The notes beneath the pieces were generated by a model that searched no databases, had not been told where the DNA came from, and saw only the letters and a list, made by a program, of their open reading frames with translations. The translations under genes were made by a program, and so were the position numbers. A DNA stretch of 46,104 nt from an uncultured Myxococcales bacterium (lineage in GTDB: Bacteria; Myxococcota_A; Polyangia; Polyangiales; Polyangiaceae). This document shows positions 16,613 through 24,457 of this stretch, piece by piece. The stretch lies in assembly GCA_937902985.1 (NCBI GenBank), contig CALFNG010000192.1:1-46104 (forward strand), given 5' to 3'. Every line of letters begins with the position of its first letter. Within the stretch, counting starts at the first letter, position 1.

Positions 16613-18021
16613 GCGCCGCCTGCGGGCCTGTCTCCCCGATCCCCCCAGCCGCCGTCGCGCCTGAAGAGATCGAACACCTCGCGCAGGATCGCGATGCCGT
16701 TCATGGCGGTGGCGCGGTCGATCGTGAGCGCCGGCTGGATGCGAAAGCTGGGCGCATAGGCCATTGTCAAGAGCCCGCGCTTCACGCACTCGTCGAAGAT
16801 GCGGCGGGTCACGGCGCGCGACAGCGGTTCTTTCGTCTTCTTGTCCCGCACGAGCTCGAGGCCGATGAGGAGCCCGCGGCCGTGCACCTCGCCGACGAAC
16901 GGGTAGTCGTCGACGAAGGGGCGCAGCGCGTCGATCATCGCGGCGCCGACGACGCGCGCGTTGTCGACGAGGTGGTCCTCTTCGATCGCGCGAAGAGCGG
17001 CCGCTCCCGCAGCGGCGCCCAGCGGGTTCCCCCCGTAGCTCGATGACGAGCCGCTCTGGACGCTCCAGGGCTTCGCGCTCGCGATGTCGTCGCGCGTGAC
17101 GAGACCGGAGAGAGGGAACCCGCCGCCGAAGGCCTTGCCGATGGTCACGATGTCCGGCGACGTCCCCGAGTGCTGAACGCCCCACCACGTGCCGGTGCGT
17201 CCGAAGCCGGTGATCATCTCGTCGGCGATGAGGAGCGCGTCGAACTCCTTCGCGACGGCATGGACGGCGGGGAGGAAGTCGTCGGGCGGGATCACGTTGC
17301 CCGCCGTTCCCTGCATCGGTTCGATGATGAACGCCGCGATCGCGCCCGCGCCGGCCATCTTCAGCTGCTTTCGCGCGAGGTCGACGCACCCGAGCCCGCA
17401 CGACGGGTACGTCGAGCCGATGGGACAGCGGTAACAGTCCGCGTACGGAACGAGATGCGAGCCCGAGACCGTGGGCCCGAGGCCCTCTTTGAAGGAGGAG
17501 CCGATGAGGCTGAGGGCGCCCATGGTCTTGCCGTGGAAGCCGCCCCAGAAGGACACGAACTCGTACTTCTTCGTATGGCTCTTCGCGAGGCGAAGGGCGC
17601 TCTCGACGGCCTCGGCGCCGCCCGAGTAGAGCTGCACGCGGTGGAGCTCGGGCGCCGGGCGGTGCGCCGCCAGGCGTTCGACCAGCTCGACCCGGGCCTC
17701 GCTCGTGAACGACCCGACGTGGGCGCGCGCGACCTGCCGCTGGATCGCGTCGACGACGGCTGGGTGGGCGTGCCCGAGGGCGTTGACCCCGATGCCCCCG
17801 ATGAAGTCGAGGAAGGTGTTCCCGTCGACGTCGGTCACGGCGCTGCCCTCGGCGTGGTCGACGACCAGACCGGCCATGAGGGCGTACCCCTGCAGGCCCG
17901 GCGCGATGTGCGCGTCTTCACGGGCGCGCAGCGCTGCGCTCTTCGGGCCCGGGACGACCGTCCTGAGGTGCACCTTCTGGTCGACCGGACTTCGCTCGCT
18001 CGCGCCCGACGCGCTTTTCAT
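16609..18021 (-). CDS. Class III PLP-dependent aminotransferase
   Basis: This 470-residue protein is a fold-type I, class III aminotransferase (acetylornithine / 4-aminobutyrate type). PLP Lys296 lies in TIGKAFGGGFPLSG and the PLP-ring Asp267 in LLIADEMITGFGRTG. It has the insert with four cysteines (CYRC...CGLGC, residues 196-212) seen in one branch of these enzymes. The substrate cannot be read from sequence. Because it stands inside an operon for inositol lipids beside a Gfo/Idh oxidoreductase, it may add an amino group to an oxidised inositol or to a lipid head group (inference). The ATG overlaps the gtrA-like stop by 4 bases (ATGA). Confidence 0.92.
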   Translation of the reverse strand: MKSASGASERSPVDQKVHLRTVVPGPKSAALRAREDAHIAPGLQGYALMAGLVVDHAEGSAVTDVDGNTFLDFIGGIGVNALGHAHPAVVDAIQRQVARAHVGSFTSEARVELVERLAAHRPAPELHRVQLYSGGAEAVESALRLAKSHTKKYEFVSFWGGFHGKTMGALSLIGSSFKEGLGPTVSGSHLVPYADCYRCPIGSTYPSCGLGCVDLARKQLKMAGAGAIAAFIIEPMQGTAGNVIPPDDFLPAVHAVAKEFDALLIADEMITGFGRTGTWWGVQHSGTSPDIVTIGKAFGGGFPLSGLVTRDDIASAKPWSVQSGSSSSYGGNPLGAAAGAAALRAIEEDHLVDNARVVGAAMIDALRPFVDDYPFVGEVHGRGLLIGLELVRDKKTKEPLSRAVTRRIFDECVKRGLLTMAYAPSFRIQPALTIDRATAMNGIAILREVFDLFRRDGGWGDRGDRPAGGA

Positions 18022-18518
18022 CTCGCTCTGCCCTCGCGGAAGACGAACTCACGCTGCATGGGATAGTTCCACAGGAGGCTCACGACGATCGACACGAGAG
18101 CACGGGCTACGATGTACTGGATGTGAGCGCGGTCGTGAACGACATGTTCGCCCAGGGCGTTCCACCCTGCGCCGGCCGCCGAGACGAGGGCATAGCGCGC
18201 GGCCTGACCGCCCAGCCGGCCCGACTGATGCCGGAAAATCCACGTGCGGCCGAGCGAAAAATTCGCGATTCCGCCGAGCGCGGCGCCGAGGGCCGTGGCT
18301 CGCACCGCCGAGATCCCGAGGAGCTCGACGAACGCGATCATCGTCCCGAAGTCGACGGCGGTGGCGACGAGAGAGCCGATCTGATGCCGGCCCAGCGTCC
18401 GCCACGCGGCGCCCCCCAGGACGCGGACGGCTGCGCCGCCGCTGGACGGTGCGGCGCGCACGCTCGGAGGAGCGCCGTCGGGCGGGCTGTCAGCGAAGCG
18501 CGTCGCCGGCGGCGGCAT
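18018..18518 (-). CDS. GtrA-like membrane protein
   Basis: This 166-residue protein has an N-terminal Pro/Ala-rich stretch of about 45 residues followed by the GtrA domain with four predicted membrane helices (SLVATAVDFGTMIAFVELLG; AALGGIANFSLGRTWIF; AARYALVSAAGAGWNAL; ARALVSIVVSLLWNYPMQREFVF). GtrA proteins are thought to help move lipid-linked sugars across the membrane. In this operon it could help flip the inositol-lipid product or a precursor. AGGGAGG precedes ATG 18518, and the start lies 29 bases inside the upstream gene. Confidence 0.88.
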   Translation of the reverse strand: MPPPATRFADSPPDGAPPSVRAAPSSGGAAVRVLGGAAWRTLGRHQIGSLVATAVDFGTMIAFVELLGISAVRATALGAALGGIANFSLGRTWIFRHQSGRLGGQAARYALVSAAGAGWNALGEHVVHDRAHIQYIVARALVSIVVSLLWNYPMQREFVFREGRAR

Positions 18519-19350
18519 GACCCTCCCTCGCGAGGGCGCTCGTCTCGCTCGACGTCTGGGTGCGGGACGCCTCGGGCTTGCGCAAAAGGGTCGGCCGGCG
18601 AACAGCCGCCGCGGTCACGCGGAGCCGGCGCACCGCGGACACGTTCCCGACGGTGGCAACGAGCGCCAGAACGCCGAGGAGAGGCAGGCGCGCGAGCCAC
18701 GAAGGCAAGCCCGTGCGCGCGCAGACCGCGGCGACGATCGGCACGAGAGCCACACCGACGACCAGGTAGACGGCGCGCTCTTGCCGGCGCATCGAGCCAC
18801 GCGGCGGCGGCACCTGCAGCGCCTCGGCCTTCGCGGTCGAGTAGCTGACCATGATGGCGCCGGCCGTGGCCGCGAGAGTGAGGAGGATCGCGATCGGGTC
18901 GAAGCGCTCGTGGAAGGCGATGCCGCCGAAGAAGAAGAGCTCTGCGTAGCGATCGACGGCGGCGTCGAGCACTTCCCCGGCGTCACTGGCGGTCCCGGTC
19001 TCGCGCGCGACCATCCCGTCGAGCGCATCGCACGCCGACGACACGAGGCTGAGCACGGCGCCGACACCGAACGCCCCCAGGGCGAGCGAGACGCCCGCGA
19101 GCGCGGCGAAGGCGAACGACGCCATCGAGACCGCGTTCGCCGTGAGACCGACGGCGATGCAGGCGCGCGCTGCGGGCCGCATCGCCCAGTAGCCCATCTC
19201 CATGGCGCCCTTGCCGAGCAAGACGGAGCTGCCGGCGCGCTCGATGCGAGCGTCCCTGGCGTGGCCGACCCGCGCCACGCGCTCGGCATAGGCCACCGCC
19301 ACCGCGAGCGTGCTCACGGCGAGGGCCAGGGAGAAGGCGAGATCGATCAC
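18490..19350 (-). CDS. CDP-alcohol phosphatidyltransferase family protein, candidate PI-phosphate synthase
   Basis: This 286-residue membrane protein contains the CDP-alcohol phosphotransferase signature DG-x2-AR-x8-G-x3-D-x3-D, seen from DALDGMVARE to GEVLDAAVD. The four aspartates bind the metals that activate the CDP-linked donor. About six helices surround it. With inositol-phosphate synthase at the head of the same operon, the likely reaction is transfer of a phosphatidyl group from CDP-diacylglycerol to inositol phosphate, as in mycobacteria. Other alcohol acceptors are possible. The start is GTG 19350, in a GTGA overlap with the Gfo/Idh stop. The C-terminal 35 residues are polar and look disordered. 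Confidence 0.88.
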   Translation of the reverse strand: MIDLAFSLALAVSTLAVAVAYAERVARVGHARDARIERAGSSVLLGKGAMEMGYWAMRPAARACIAVGLTANAVSMASFAFAALAGVSLALGAFGVGAVLSLVSSACDALDGMVARETGTASDAGEVLDAAVDRYAELFFFGGIAFHERFDPIAILLTLAATAGAIMVSYSTAKAEALQVPPPRGSMRRQERAVYLVVGVALVPIVAAVCARTGLPSWLARLPLLGVLALVATVGNVSAVRRLRVTAAAVRRPTLLRKPEASRTQTSSETSALAREGHAAAGDALR

Positions 19351-20474
19351 GCCAGGTTCCCACCCCTCGCGGCGATGCCGGTCAGGCCCGGAGAGAGCGA
19401 TCGCTCGATCGAGCGATCGCGCGCAGACGCGTAGGCCGTGGAGATGAGCTCCATGCAGCGGACGCTGGCTTCCGCCTCCTTGCCGAAGAAGTCGCCTTCG
19501 GCAATCGCGGTCGCGAACTGATTGAAGAGCGACCGGAACCAGCCGACGTGGCTGGCGTCCATCCACTCGGACGCGACCTTCTGCTTGGTCACCTCCCAGG
19601 CGGCCGGGCCGTTGACGCCGCCGCTCATCGCCGCGACTTCCACGTCGTCGTCTTCGACCCGGATCGCCCCCCGGTCGCCGTGAATCGTGTAGATGACCTT
19701 GCGTACGCCGGCAGTCCACGAGAGATGAGCCGTGGCCGTGCCGCTCGGGAAGGTGAGCGCGCACGAGAAGTTGTCTTCGGTGTCGAACGTGCCCTGCGCC
19801 GACATCTTCGCGCTGATGGCCGTCGGGAACTCGCCGAACCAATCGAACGCCAGGTAAAAGGTGTGGCTCCCGTGGTCCATGGCGATGCCGCCACCGGAGT
19901 ACCGGTTCTCGCGTCGCCAGTCGCGACGCCACTCGTCGACGCCTTTGGCGTGCGTGTTCCGGAACGTCTGGAGGGTGACGAGCTGCACCGAGCCGATGCG
20001 CCCCGAGTCGAGGACTTGCCGCACGGCCTTGATGACCGGCGCGTGCTTGTAGTTGTGGCAAGGAAAGAGCACGCGCCGCACTTCGCGCGCGTGGATCGCC
20101 ATCGCGCGCGCCTCGGATCCGCTCGTTGACAGCGGCTTCTCGCAGAGCACGTGAAGCCCCCGCGACAGCGCGTCGAGCGCGATGCGTGCATGATCGCATG
20201 GCGGCGTGGTCACGTCGACGAAGTCGATTCGACCGCGCTCGGCGTCGAGCAGCTGCTCGTGCGTCTCGTAGACGCGAACGCGCTCACCGCTCGAGGGCAC
20301 GATCGTGCGCCGCGCCTTCTCGCGCCGCGCCTCGCAGGTGTCGGCCACGGCCACGATATCGAACTGGGTCGGCCCGGGCAGCGCGTACGCGGGCAAGTGC
20401 CCGCGCTCGCTGATGAACCCGAAGCCGACGATCGCGCCACGCAGGGTCTTTGGAGGAGTCGGACTCTTAGTCAT
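19347..20474 (-). CDS. Gfo/Idh/MocA family NAD(P)-dependent oxidoreductase
   Basis: This 375-residue protein has an N-terminal Rossmann fold (GAIVGFGFISERGHLPAY, residues 14-31) and the family EKP motif (LHVLCEKPLS), whose Lys is catalytic. The later GGGIAMDHGSHTFYLAFDW segment supplies the usual Asp and His. The family includes inositol 2-dehydrogenases and many sugar oxidoreductases. Located directly behind inositol-phosphate synthase, an inositol or inositol-phosphate dehydrogenase role is attractive but unproven. The start at ATG 20474 overlaps the ino1-type stop by 8 bases; an ATG at 20510 would lie deeper in ino1 and adds residues unlike the family. Confidence 0.9.
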   Translation of the reverse strand: MTKSPTPPKTLRGAIVGFGFISERGHLPAYALPGPTQFDIVAVADTCEARREKARRTIVPSSGERVRVYETHEQLLDAERGRIDFVDVTTPPCDHARIALDALSRGLHVLCEKPLSTSGSEARAMAIHAREVRRVLFPCHNYKHAPVIKAVRQVLDSGRIGSVQLVTLQTFRNTHAKGVDEWRRDWRRENRYSGGGIAMDHGSHTFYLAFDWFGEFPTAISAKMSAQGTFDTEDNFSCALTFPSGTATAHLSWTAGVRKVIYTIHGDRGAIRVEDDDVEVAAMSGGVNGPAAWEVTKQKVASEWMDASHVGWFRSLFNQFATAIAEGDFFGKEAEASVRCMELISTAYASARDRSIERSLSPGLTGIAARGGNLA

Positions 20475-21780
20475 AGTACTCGGTGCCCAGGTGCGAGATG
20501 GGTTCCTCACCCATCATCCAGCGAAGCGTATTCTTTAGCTTCATGAGCTGGATGAAGAGGTCGTGCTCGGGATAAAGGTTCGGAGCCGTCATCGGGCTCT
20601 TGAAGTAGAAACTGAGCCACTCCTGCGTCCCCTGGAGGTCCGCGCGTTGCGCGAGGTCGAGCATCAGCGCGAGGTCGAGAACGACCGGCGCCGCCAGGAT
20701 CGAGTCGCGACAGAGGAAGTTGACCTTGATCTGCATCGGGTAGCCGAGCCACCCGAAGACGTCGATGTTGTCCCAGCCCTCTTTCTGGTCGCCGCGGGGC
20801 TTGTAGTAATCGATGCGAACCTTGTGAACGAAATCTCCGTAGAGCTCCTTGTAGATGTCGGGCTGCAGAATGTGCTCGAGGACCCCGAGCTTCGAGACCT
20901 CCTTCGACCTGAAGCTGTCGGGGTCTTCGAGGACCTCGCCGTCGCGGTTTCCGAGGATGTTGGTGCTGTACCAGCCTGCGAGGCCGAGCATCCGCGCCTT
21001 GAAACCGGGGGCGAGGATGGTCTTCATCAAGGTCTGGCCGGTCTTGAAGTCTTTGCCGGCGATGGGGACGCGTAGCTCGCGCGCGAGATCCCACACGGCC
21101 GGGAAGTCGACGCACAGGTTCGGCGCGCCGTTCGCGAAAGGGACGCGCTCCTTGATGCACGCCCAGGCATAAATCTGCGCGTTGGAGATCATCGGGTCGT
21201 CTTTGAGAAGGCCCTCTTCGAAGGACTGCACTGTGGCGTGCACGGCCGTGGGCGTGAGGTATGCCTCCGTGGAGCCACACCACACTGCGACTAGACGGTC
21301 ACACCCCCGATCTCGCTTGAACGTCCGGATGTCGTCGCGGACCTGCTCCACCATGTCTGCCTTGGTACGCGCGACCTTCATGTGAGTTCCGTGAAGACGC
21401 TTCACGTACCCGGGATAAAACACGCCCTTCATGGGGTGAATCGCTTCGAGCTCGTCACGAACCTCGGCGATGTGGTGGCCTTCGAGCACCTTGGCATGCT
21501 CCGCGGCCTCGAACGCGGTGTCCGGGAAGATGTCCCAACCGCCGAACTCGAGCTTCGACAGGCTTGCCAGGGGGACGAAGTCTGCGATCTTGGGCACTCG
21601 CTTGTCGGTCCGGCGGCCGAGGCGAATCGTTCCCATTTGCGTCAGCGAGCCTACGGGGACCCCTTTGCCCTTTCGCGCGAGGAGAACGCCGGCGATCGTC
21701 GTGGTCGCGACGGCACCCATGCCGGGGAGGAGGACGCCGAGTTTGCCTTCGGCGGGGCGGATCGAGGTCGGTTGTTTCAT
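20467..21780 (-). CDS. ino1: myo-Inositol-1-phosphate synthase
   Basis: This 437-residue protein is an inositol-3-phosphate synthase (Ino1/MIPS), which turns glucose 6-phosphate into myo-inositol phosphate with bound NAD. Visible marks are the N-terminal GVLLPGMGAVATTTIAGV nucleotide motif, GKDFKTGQT with an active-site lysine, and the NILGNRDGE ... FRSKEVSKLGVL stretch. The length fits bacterial members. It is the first gene of the operon and sets its theme: everything downstream can use or process an inositol head group. The ATG has only a weak GGGA upstream. Its promoter should lie in 21781-22047, but I could not assign one. Confidence 0.95.
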   Translation of the reverse strand: MKQPTSIRPAEGKLGVLLPGMGAVATTTIAGVLLARKGKGVPVGSLTQMGTIRLGRRTDKRVPKIADFVPLASLSKLEFGGWDIFPDTAFEAAEHAKVLEGHHIAEVRDELEAIHPMKGVFYPGYVKRLHGTHMKVARTKADMVEQVRDDIRTFKRDRGCDRLVAVWCGSTEAYLTPTAVHATVQSFEEGLLKDDPMISNAQIYAWACIKERVPFANGAPNLCVDFPAVWDLARELRVPIAGKDFKTGQTLMKTILAPGFKARMLGLAGWYSTNILGNRDGEVLEDPDSFRSKEVSKLGVLEHILQPDIYKELYGDFVHKVRIDYYKPRGDQKEGWDNIDVFGWLGYPMQIKVNFLCRDSILAAPVVLDLALMLDLAQRADLQGTQEWLSFYFKSPMTAPNLYPEHDLFIQLMKLKNTLRWMMGEEPISHLGTEYYD

Positions 21781-22047
21781 TTAGATTTCCCAGTTGGGTT
21801 CGATTCCACGGCCCTGATGCAGGTTGCGCACCCGCGAATGTTCGCCCCGGCGGCCGGGTGCATGCTCGGTCCGTGCCCTGGGGACCCGCCGGTCGATTGG
21901 GTCAAGTAGACCGCCAGGGACGGGGATTCCAGCCGCGCTCCTGCGCTCGAGAGAAGGCGAGAACGCGGGTTCGCACCGCGCTCTCGGTTCGCGGTGCGAG
22001 CGGCCCGCGAGCCAAGCGCGGCGGCGAGGTCGAGTCGCCCGTGGCGC

Positions 22048-23001
22048 TCAGGGCGTAGGACCGCGGCGTATGGGGCGGCTCGGGTCCTCGCCCCACTCGT
22101 TCCACGAGCCGTCGTACACCGCGGCGTCGTTACGCCCGAGGATGCGTAGTGCGTTGAGCGGAACGGTGCATGACACGCCCCCATTACAATAAACGATGAT
22201 TTCGCGCGGAAGAGCTGCCACGTCAATGCCGGAATCCAGGAACACACGAACAAGCTCCCCGGAGGGAAGGAACTGACCGGTCGCAGGGTCGACCAGGCGC
22301 GCGTACGGCACGTTCAGCGCGCCCGGGATGTGCCCGGCGCGAGAGGCGGCACTCATGTTGCCGGCGTACTGGTCCGACGGACGCGCGTCGATGAGCACCA
22401 CGTCGTCTCGACCGAGCACGCGTTCGACTTCGTCGGCCGTGCGCCGAAGGGCGTGCATCGGCCGCGCATGAAACGCGCCTTGACCGCGAGGCTCGGAGGG
22501 TGACCGCGCCGCGCCGGTCGAGGGAGCGTCCGCCGCACTCTCGGTCGGGCGCCCCTCGGCGATCCAGCGGGACCAGCCGCCGTCGAGGACCCGCACGGCG
22601 TCGTGGCCGTAGTAGCGAAGGGCCCACGCGAGGCGCCCGGCGAAGATGTGATCGTAGTCGTCGTAGGCGACGACCAGCGTTCCATCGCCTACGCCGAGCG
22701 CCGTCATCGTGGCCGCGAACGCCTCGGGCGGGGCCACCTGCATCGGGACCGGGTCGGCGGGATCGATGATGTCGACGGTCCAGTCGACGAACCGGGCGCC
22801 CGGGACGTGGGCGGCGTCGTAGTCGGCCCGCTTGGCGAGGTAACGGGGCTTGTTGCCGGGGGGCAGGACCTTGCCTCGCACGTCGACGACGCGGACGCCC
22901 GGATCCTGGAGCCGGGCGGCGAGCCACTCGGTAGAGACGAGCACCAGGCCCGCGTCGCCAGCCTTCTCGGTGGCGCCGACGCCGACAGCCCCGGCCGTCA
23001 C
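22048..23001 (-). CDS. Two-domain sulfurtransferase (rhodanese / 3-mercaptopyruvate type)
   Basis: This 317-residue protein has two rhodanese domains. The first (about 18-155) lacks the catalytic cysteine (VVAYDDYDHIFAGRLAW). The second (about 180-305) has Cys272 in YCNGGVSCTV at the active-site loop. Such enzymes move a sulfane sulfur from thiosulfate or mercaptopyruvate to cyanide or another thiophile. The loop does not decide the donor. The start is GTG 23001, overlapping the stop of the DUF6918 gene by 4 bases (GTGA). It could belong with cyanide handling by the Nit1C cluster 14 kb away, but such enzymes are common and the link is weak. Confidence 0.9.
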   Translation of the reverse strand: MTAGAVGVGATEKAGDAGLVLVSTEWLAARLQDPGVRVVDVRGKVLPPGNKPRYLAKRADYDAAHVPGARFVDWTVDIIDPADPVPMQVAPPEAFAATMTALGVGDGTLVVAYDDYDHIFAGRLAWALRYYGHDAVRVLDGGWSRWIAEGRPTESAADAPSTGAARSPSEPRGQGAFHARPMHALRRTADEVERVLGRDDVVLIDARPSDQYAGNMSAASRAGHIPGALNVPYARLVDPATGQFLPSGELVRVFLDSGIDVAALPREIIVYCNGGVSCTVPLNALRILGRNDAAVYDGSWNEWGEDPSRPIRRGPTP

Positions 23002-23438
23002 GGCGCGTGCTTTTCGATCATCGCGGCGAGACGGGGTACCGCGGCTTCGACGTTCTTCTTCGCGCTGCTCCGGAGCTTGTCGTACGTGCCCTTGACCATG
23101 CCGCTCTTCGAACGCTTCGCCTTCTCGTCGGTGATGGAGAGCAGGGCGTCGGCGACGCGCCCGGAGTTCGCGGTCAAGTACTCGCGGACGCCTCCGCCGG
23201 CAGTCTTCGCCTCCTGGTAGAGCGGGTCGAGCGCCTTCGCGAACTCCGGCAGCAGGTCCGTCACGACCTGACGCACGAACCCCGGCTTGATGCCCTGTAC
23301 CGTCCTGTACCCGGCCTTGATCGCGAGCCCGGTGAACCCCCCCTTGTCGGCCACCTCGGCATCGATCAGCGCGAGGCAGTCGTCCGTTACGACGCTTTTT
23401 TTGGAATCGGAGGTGAGGGCTTCAGTGAGGTTGGGCAT
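22998..23438 (-). CDS. DUF6918 family protein
   Basis: This 146-residue, mostly helical protein follows the DUF6918 pattern: MPNLTEALTSDSKK..., LIDAEVADKGGFTGLAIKAGY, a middle with VTDLLPEFAKALDPLYQEAK and an ending with TYDKLRSSAKKNVEAAVPRLAAMIEKHA. No function is known. ATG 23438 is preferred over one at 23480 because family members begin MP-x-L; a GGAAAGGA lies 12 bases upstream. The gene is coupled to the rhodanese gene through a GTGA overlap. Confidence 0.8.
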   Translation of the reverse strand: MPNLTEALTSDSKKSVVTDDCLALIDAEVADKGGFTGLAIKAGYRTVQGIKPGFVRQVVTDLLPEFAKALDPLYQEAKTAGGGVREYLTANSGRVADALLSITDEKAKRSKSGMVKGTYDKLRSSAKKNVEAAVPRLAAMIEKHAP

Positions 23439-23630
23439 CGTGGCGGGCGGTCCTTTCCGAACCCGCGGCTTAGCACACATTCCACGGCGGCTTCACCGAC
23501 CCTTGACACGCGACGGGGCTGCGCGCCGGGGTCCCCTGCGGACGGGCCTGGTTGACACCGTGCGTCATTAGGGGGACACCGGGCATCGGGGGCGGCTGAC
23601 CGACGGATCGAATCACCCGAGGGCCACGCG

Positions 23631-24457
23631 ATGGCGGCGAAGTCGAAGAAAGCGCTGAGCATCCAGGCCCCCGAGGGCCGCGCCGCAGCGAGCGCGACCC
23701 CGCCGACGAACGGCACGGTGGTCCACAACGGCGTTTCGCGCGCGCGCGAACGCATCGCCATCGTCGGCGGATTGAGGACGCCGTTCGCCCAGCGCTCCAC
23801 GGCGTTCCGCGACATGAGTGCCCTCGACCTCGGGCGCCTCGTAGTGCGCGAGTTGCTCGCTCGCGCGGAGCTCGATCCCGCCGAGGTCGACCTCCTGGTC
23901 TACGGGCAAGTCGTGCCGAGCCTCGAGGCGCCGAACATCGCGCGCGAAGTCGTGCTCGGAACCGGGATGCCGAGGGACGTGCAGGCGTTCAGCGTGAGCC
24001 GCGCGTGCGCCACGAGCTTCCAGGCCATGACGAGCGCCGCCGAGGCGATGCTCGCCGGTCAATGCGCAGTCGCGGTGATTGGCGGCGCAGACAGCGAGAG
24101 CGATGCCCCTCTCGTCGCAAGCAAGGCGCTGGCCCGTGCTCTGCGCGAGGCGGCCCGAGCCCACACGTTGAGCCAGAAGGTGCGCGCGTTCGCCGGTCTC
24201 TCGCCTCGCGACTTGCTTCGCGCTCGTTCGCCCGGACGGAGCTCGGCCTCGGAGAAGCGATCGGAGAGGTCGACATGGATCGCTTCAACGTCCACGTCGG
24301 CTCGATCGCGGTGGGGCACCCGTCGGCGGCGACCGGGGCGCGCATCGTGACCACGGTGCTCCACGAGCTCCGGCGGCGCGGTGGCGGCCTCGGGCTCGCC
24401 ACGGGGTCCGCCGCAGGCGGGCTGGGCGCCGCCGTCGTGCTCGAGGTTGCGTCATGA
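23631..24457 (+). pseudogene. Thiolase (FadI/acetyl-CoA acetyltransferase) with internal deletion and frameshift
   Basis: The first part (ATG 23631) gives about 197 residues of a FadI-type thiolase, with the acyl-binding Cys126 in [11 protein letters not shown]. At about 24215-24235 the sequence jumps to the last 80 residues of the family ([20 protein letters not shown]...) in another frame. About 180 residues of the middle are missing compared with the usual length near 430. In the remaining C-terminus the second catalytic cysteine is Ser ([10 protein letters not shown] in place of the usual ATACAAGG). I therefore call it a pseudogene. Its stop overlaps the start of the next gene (ATGA), the normal fadI-fadJ arrangement. 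Confidence 0.85.

Noticed and set aside
21790-21820. tRNA T-arm-like sequence GGGTTCGATTCC
   Set aside because: The flanking bases do not pair as a T-stem, and no acceptor, D or anticodon arms are found upstream.
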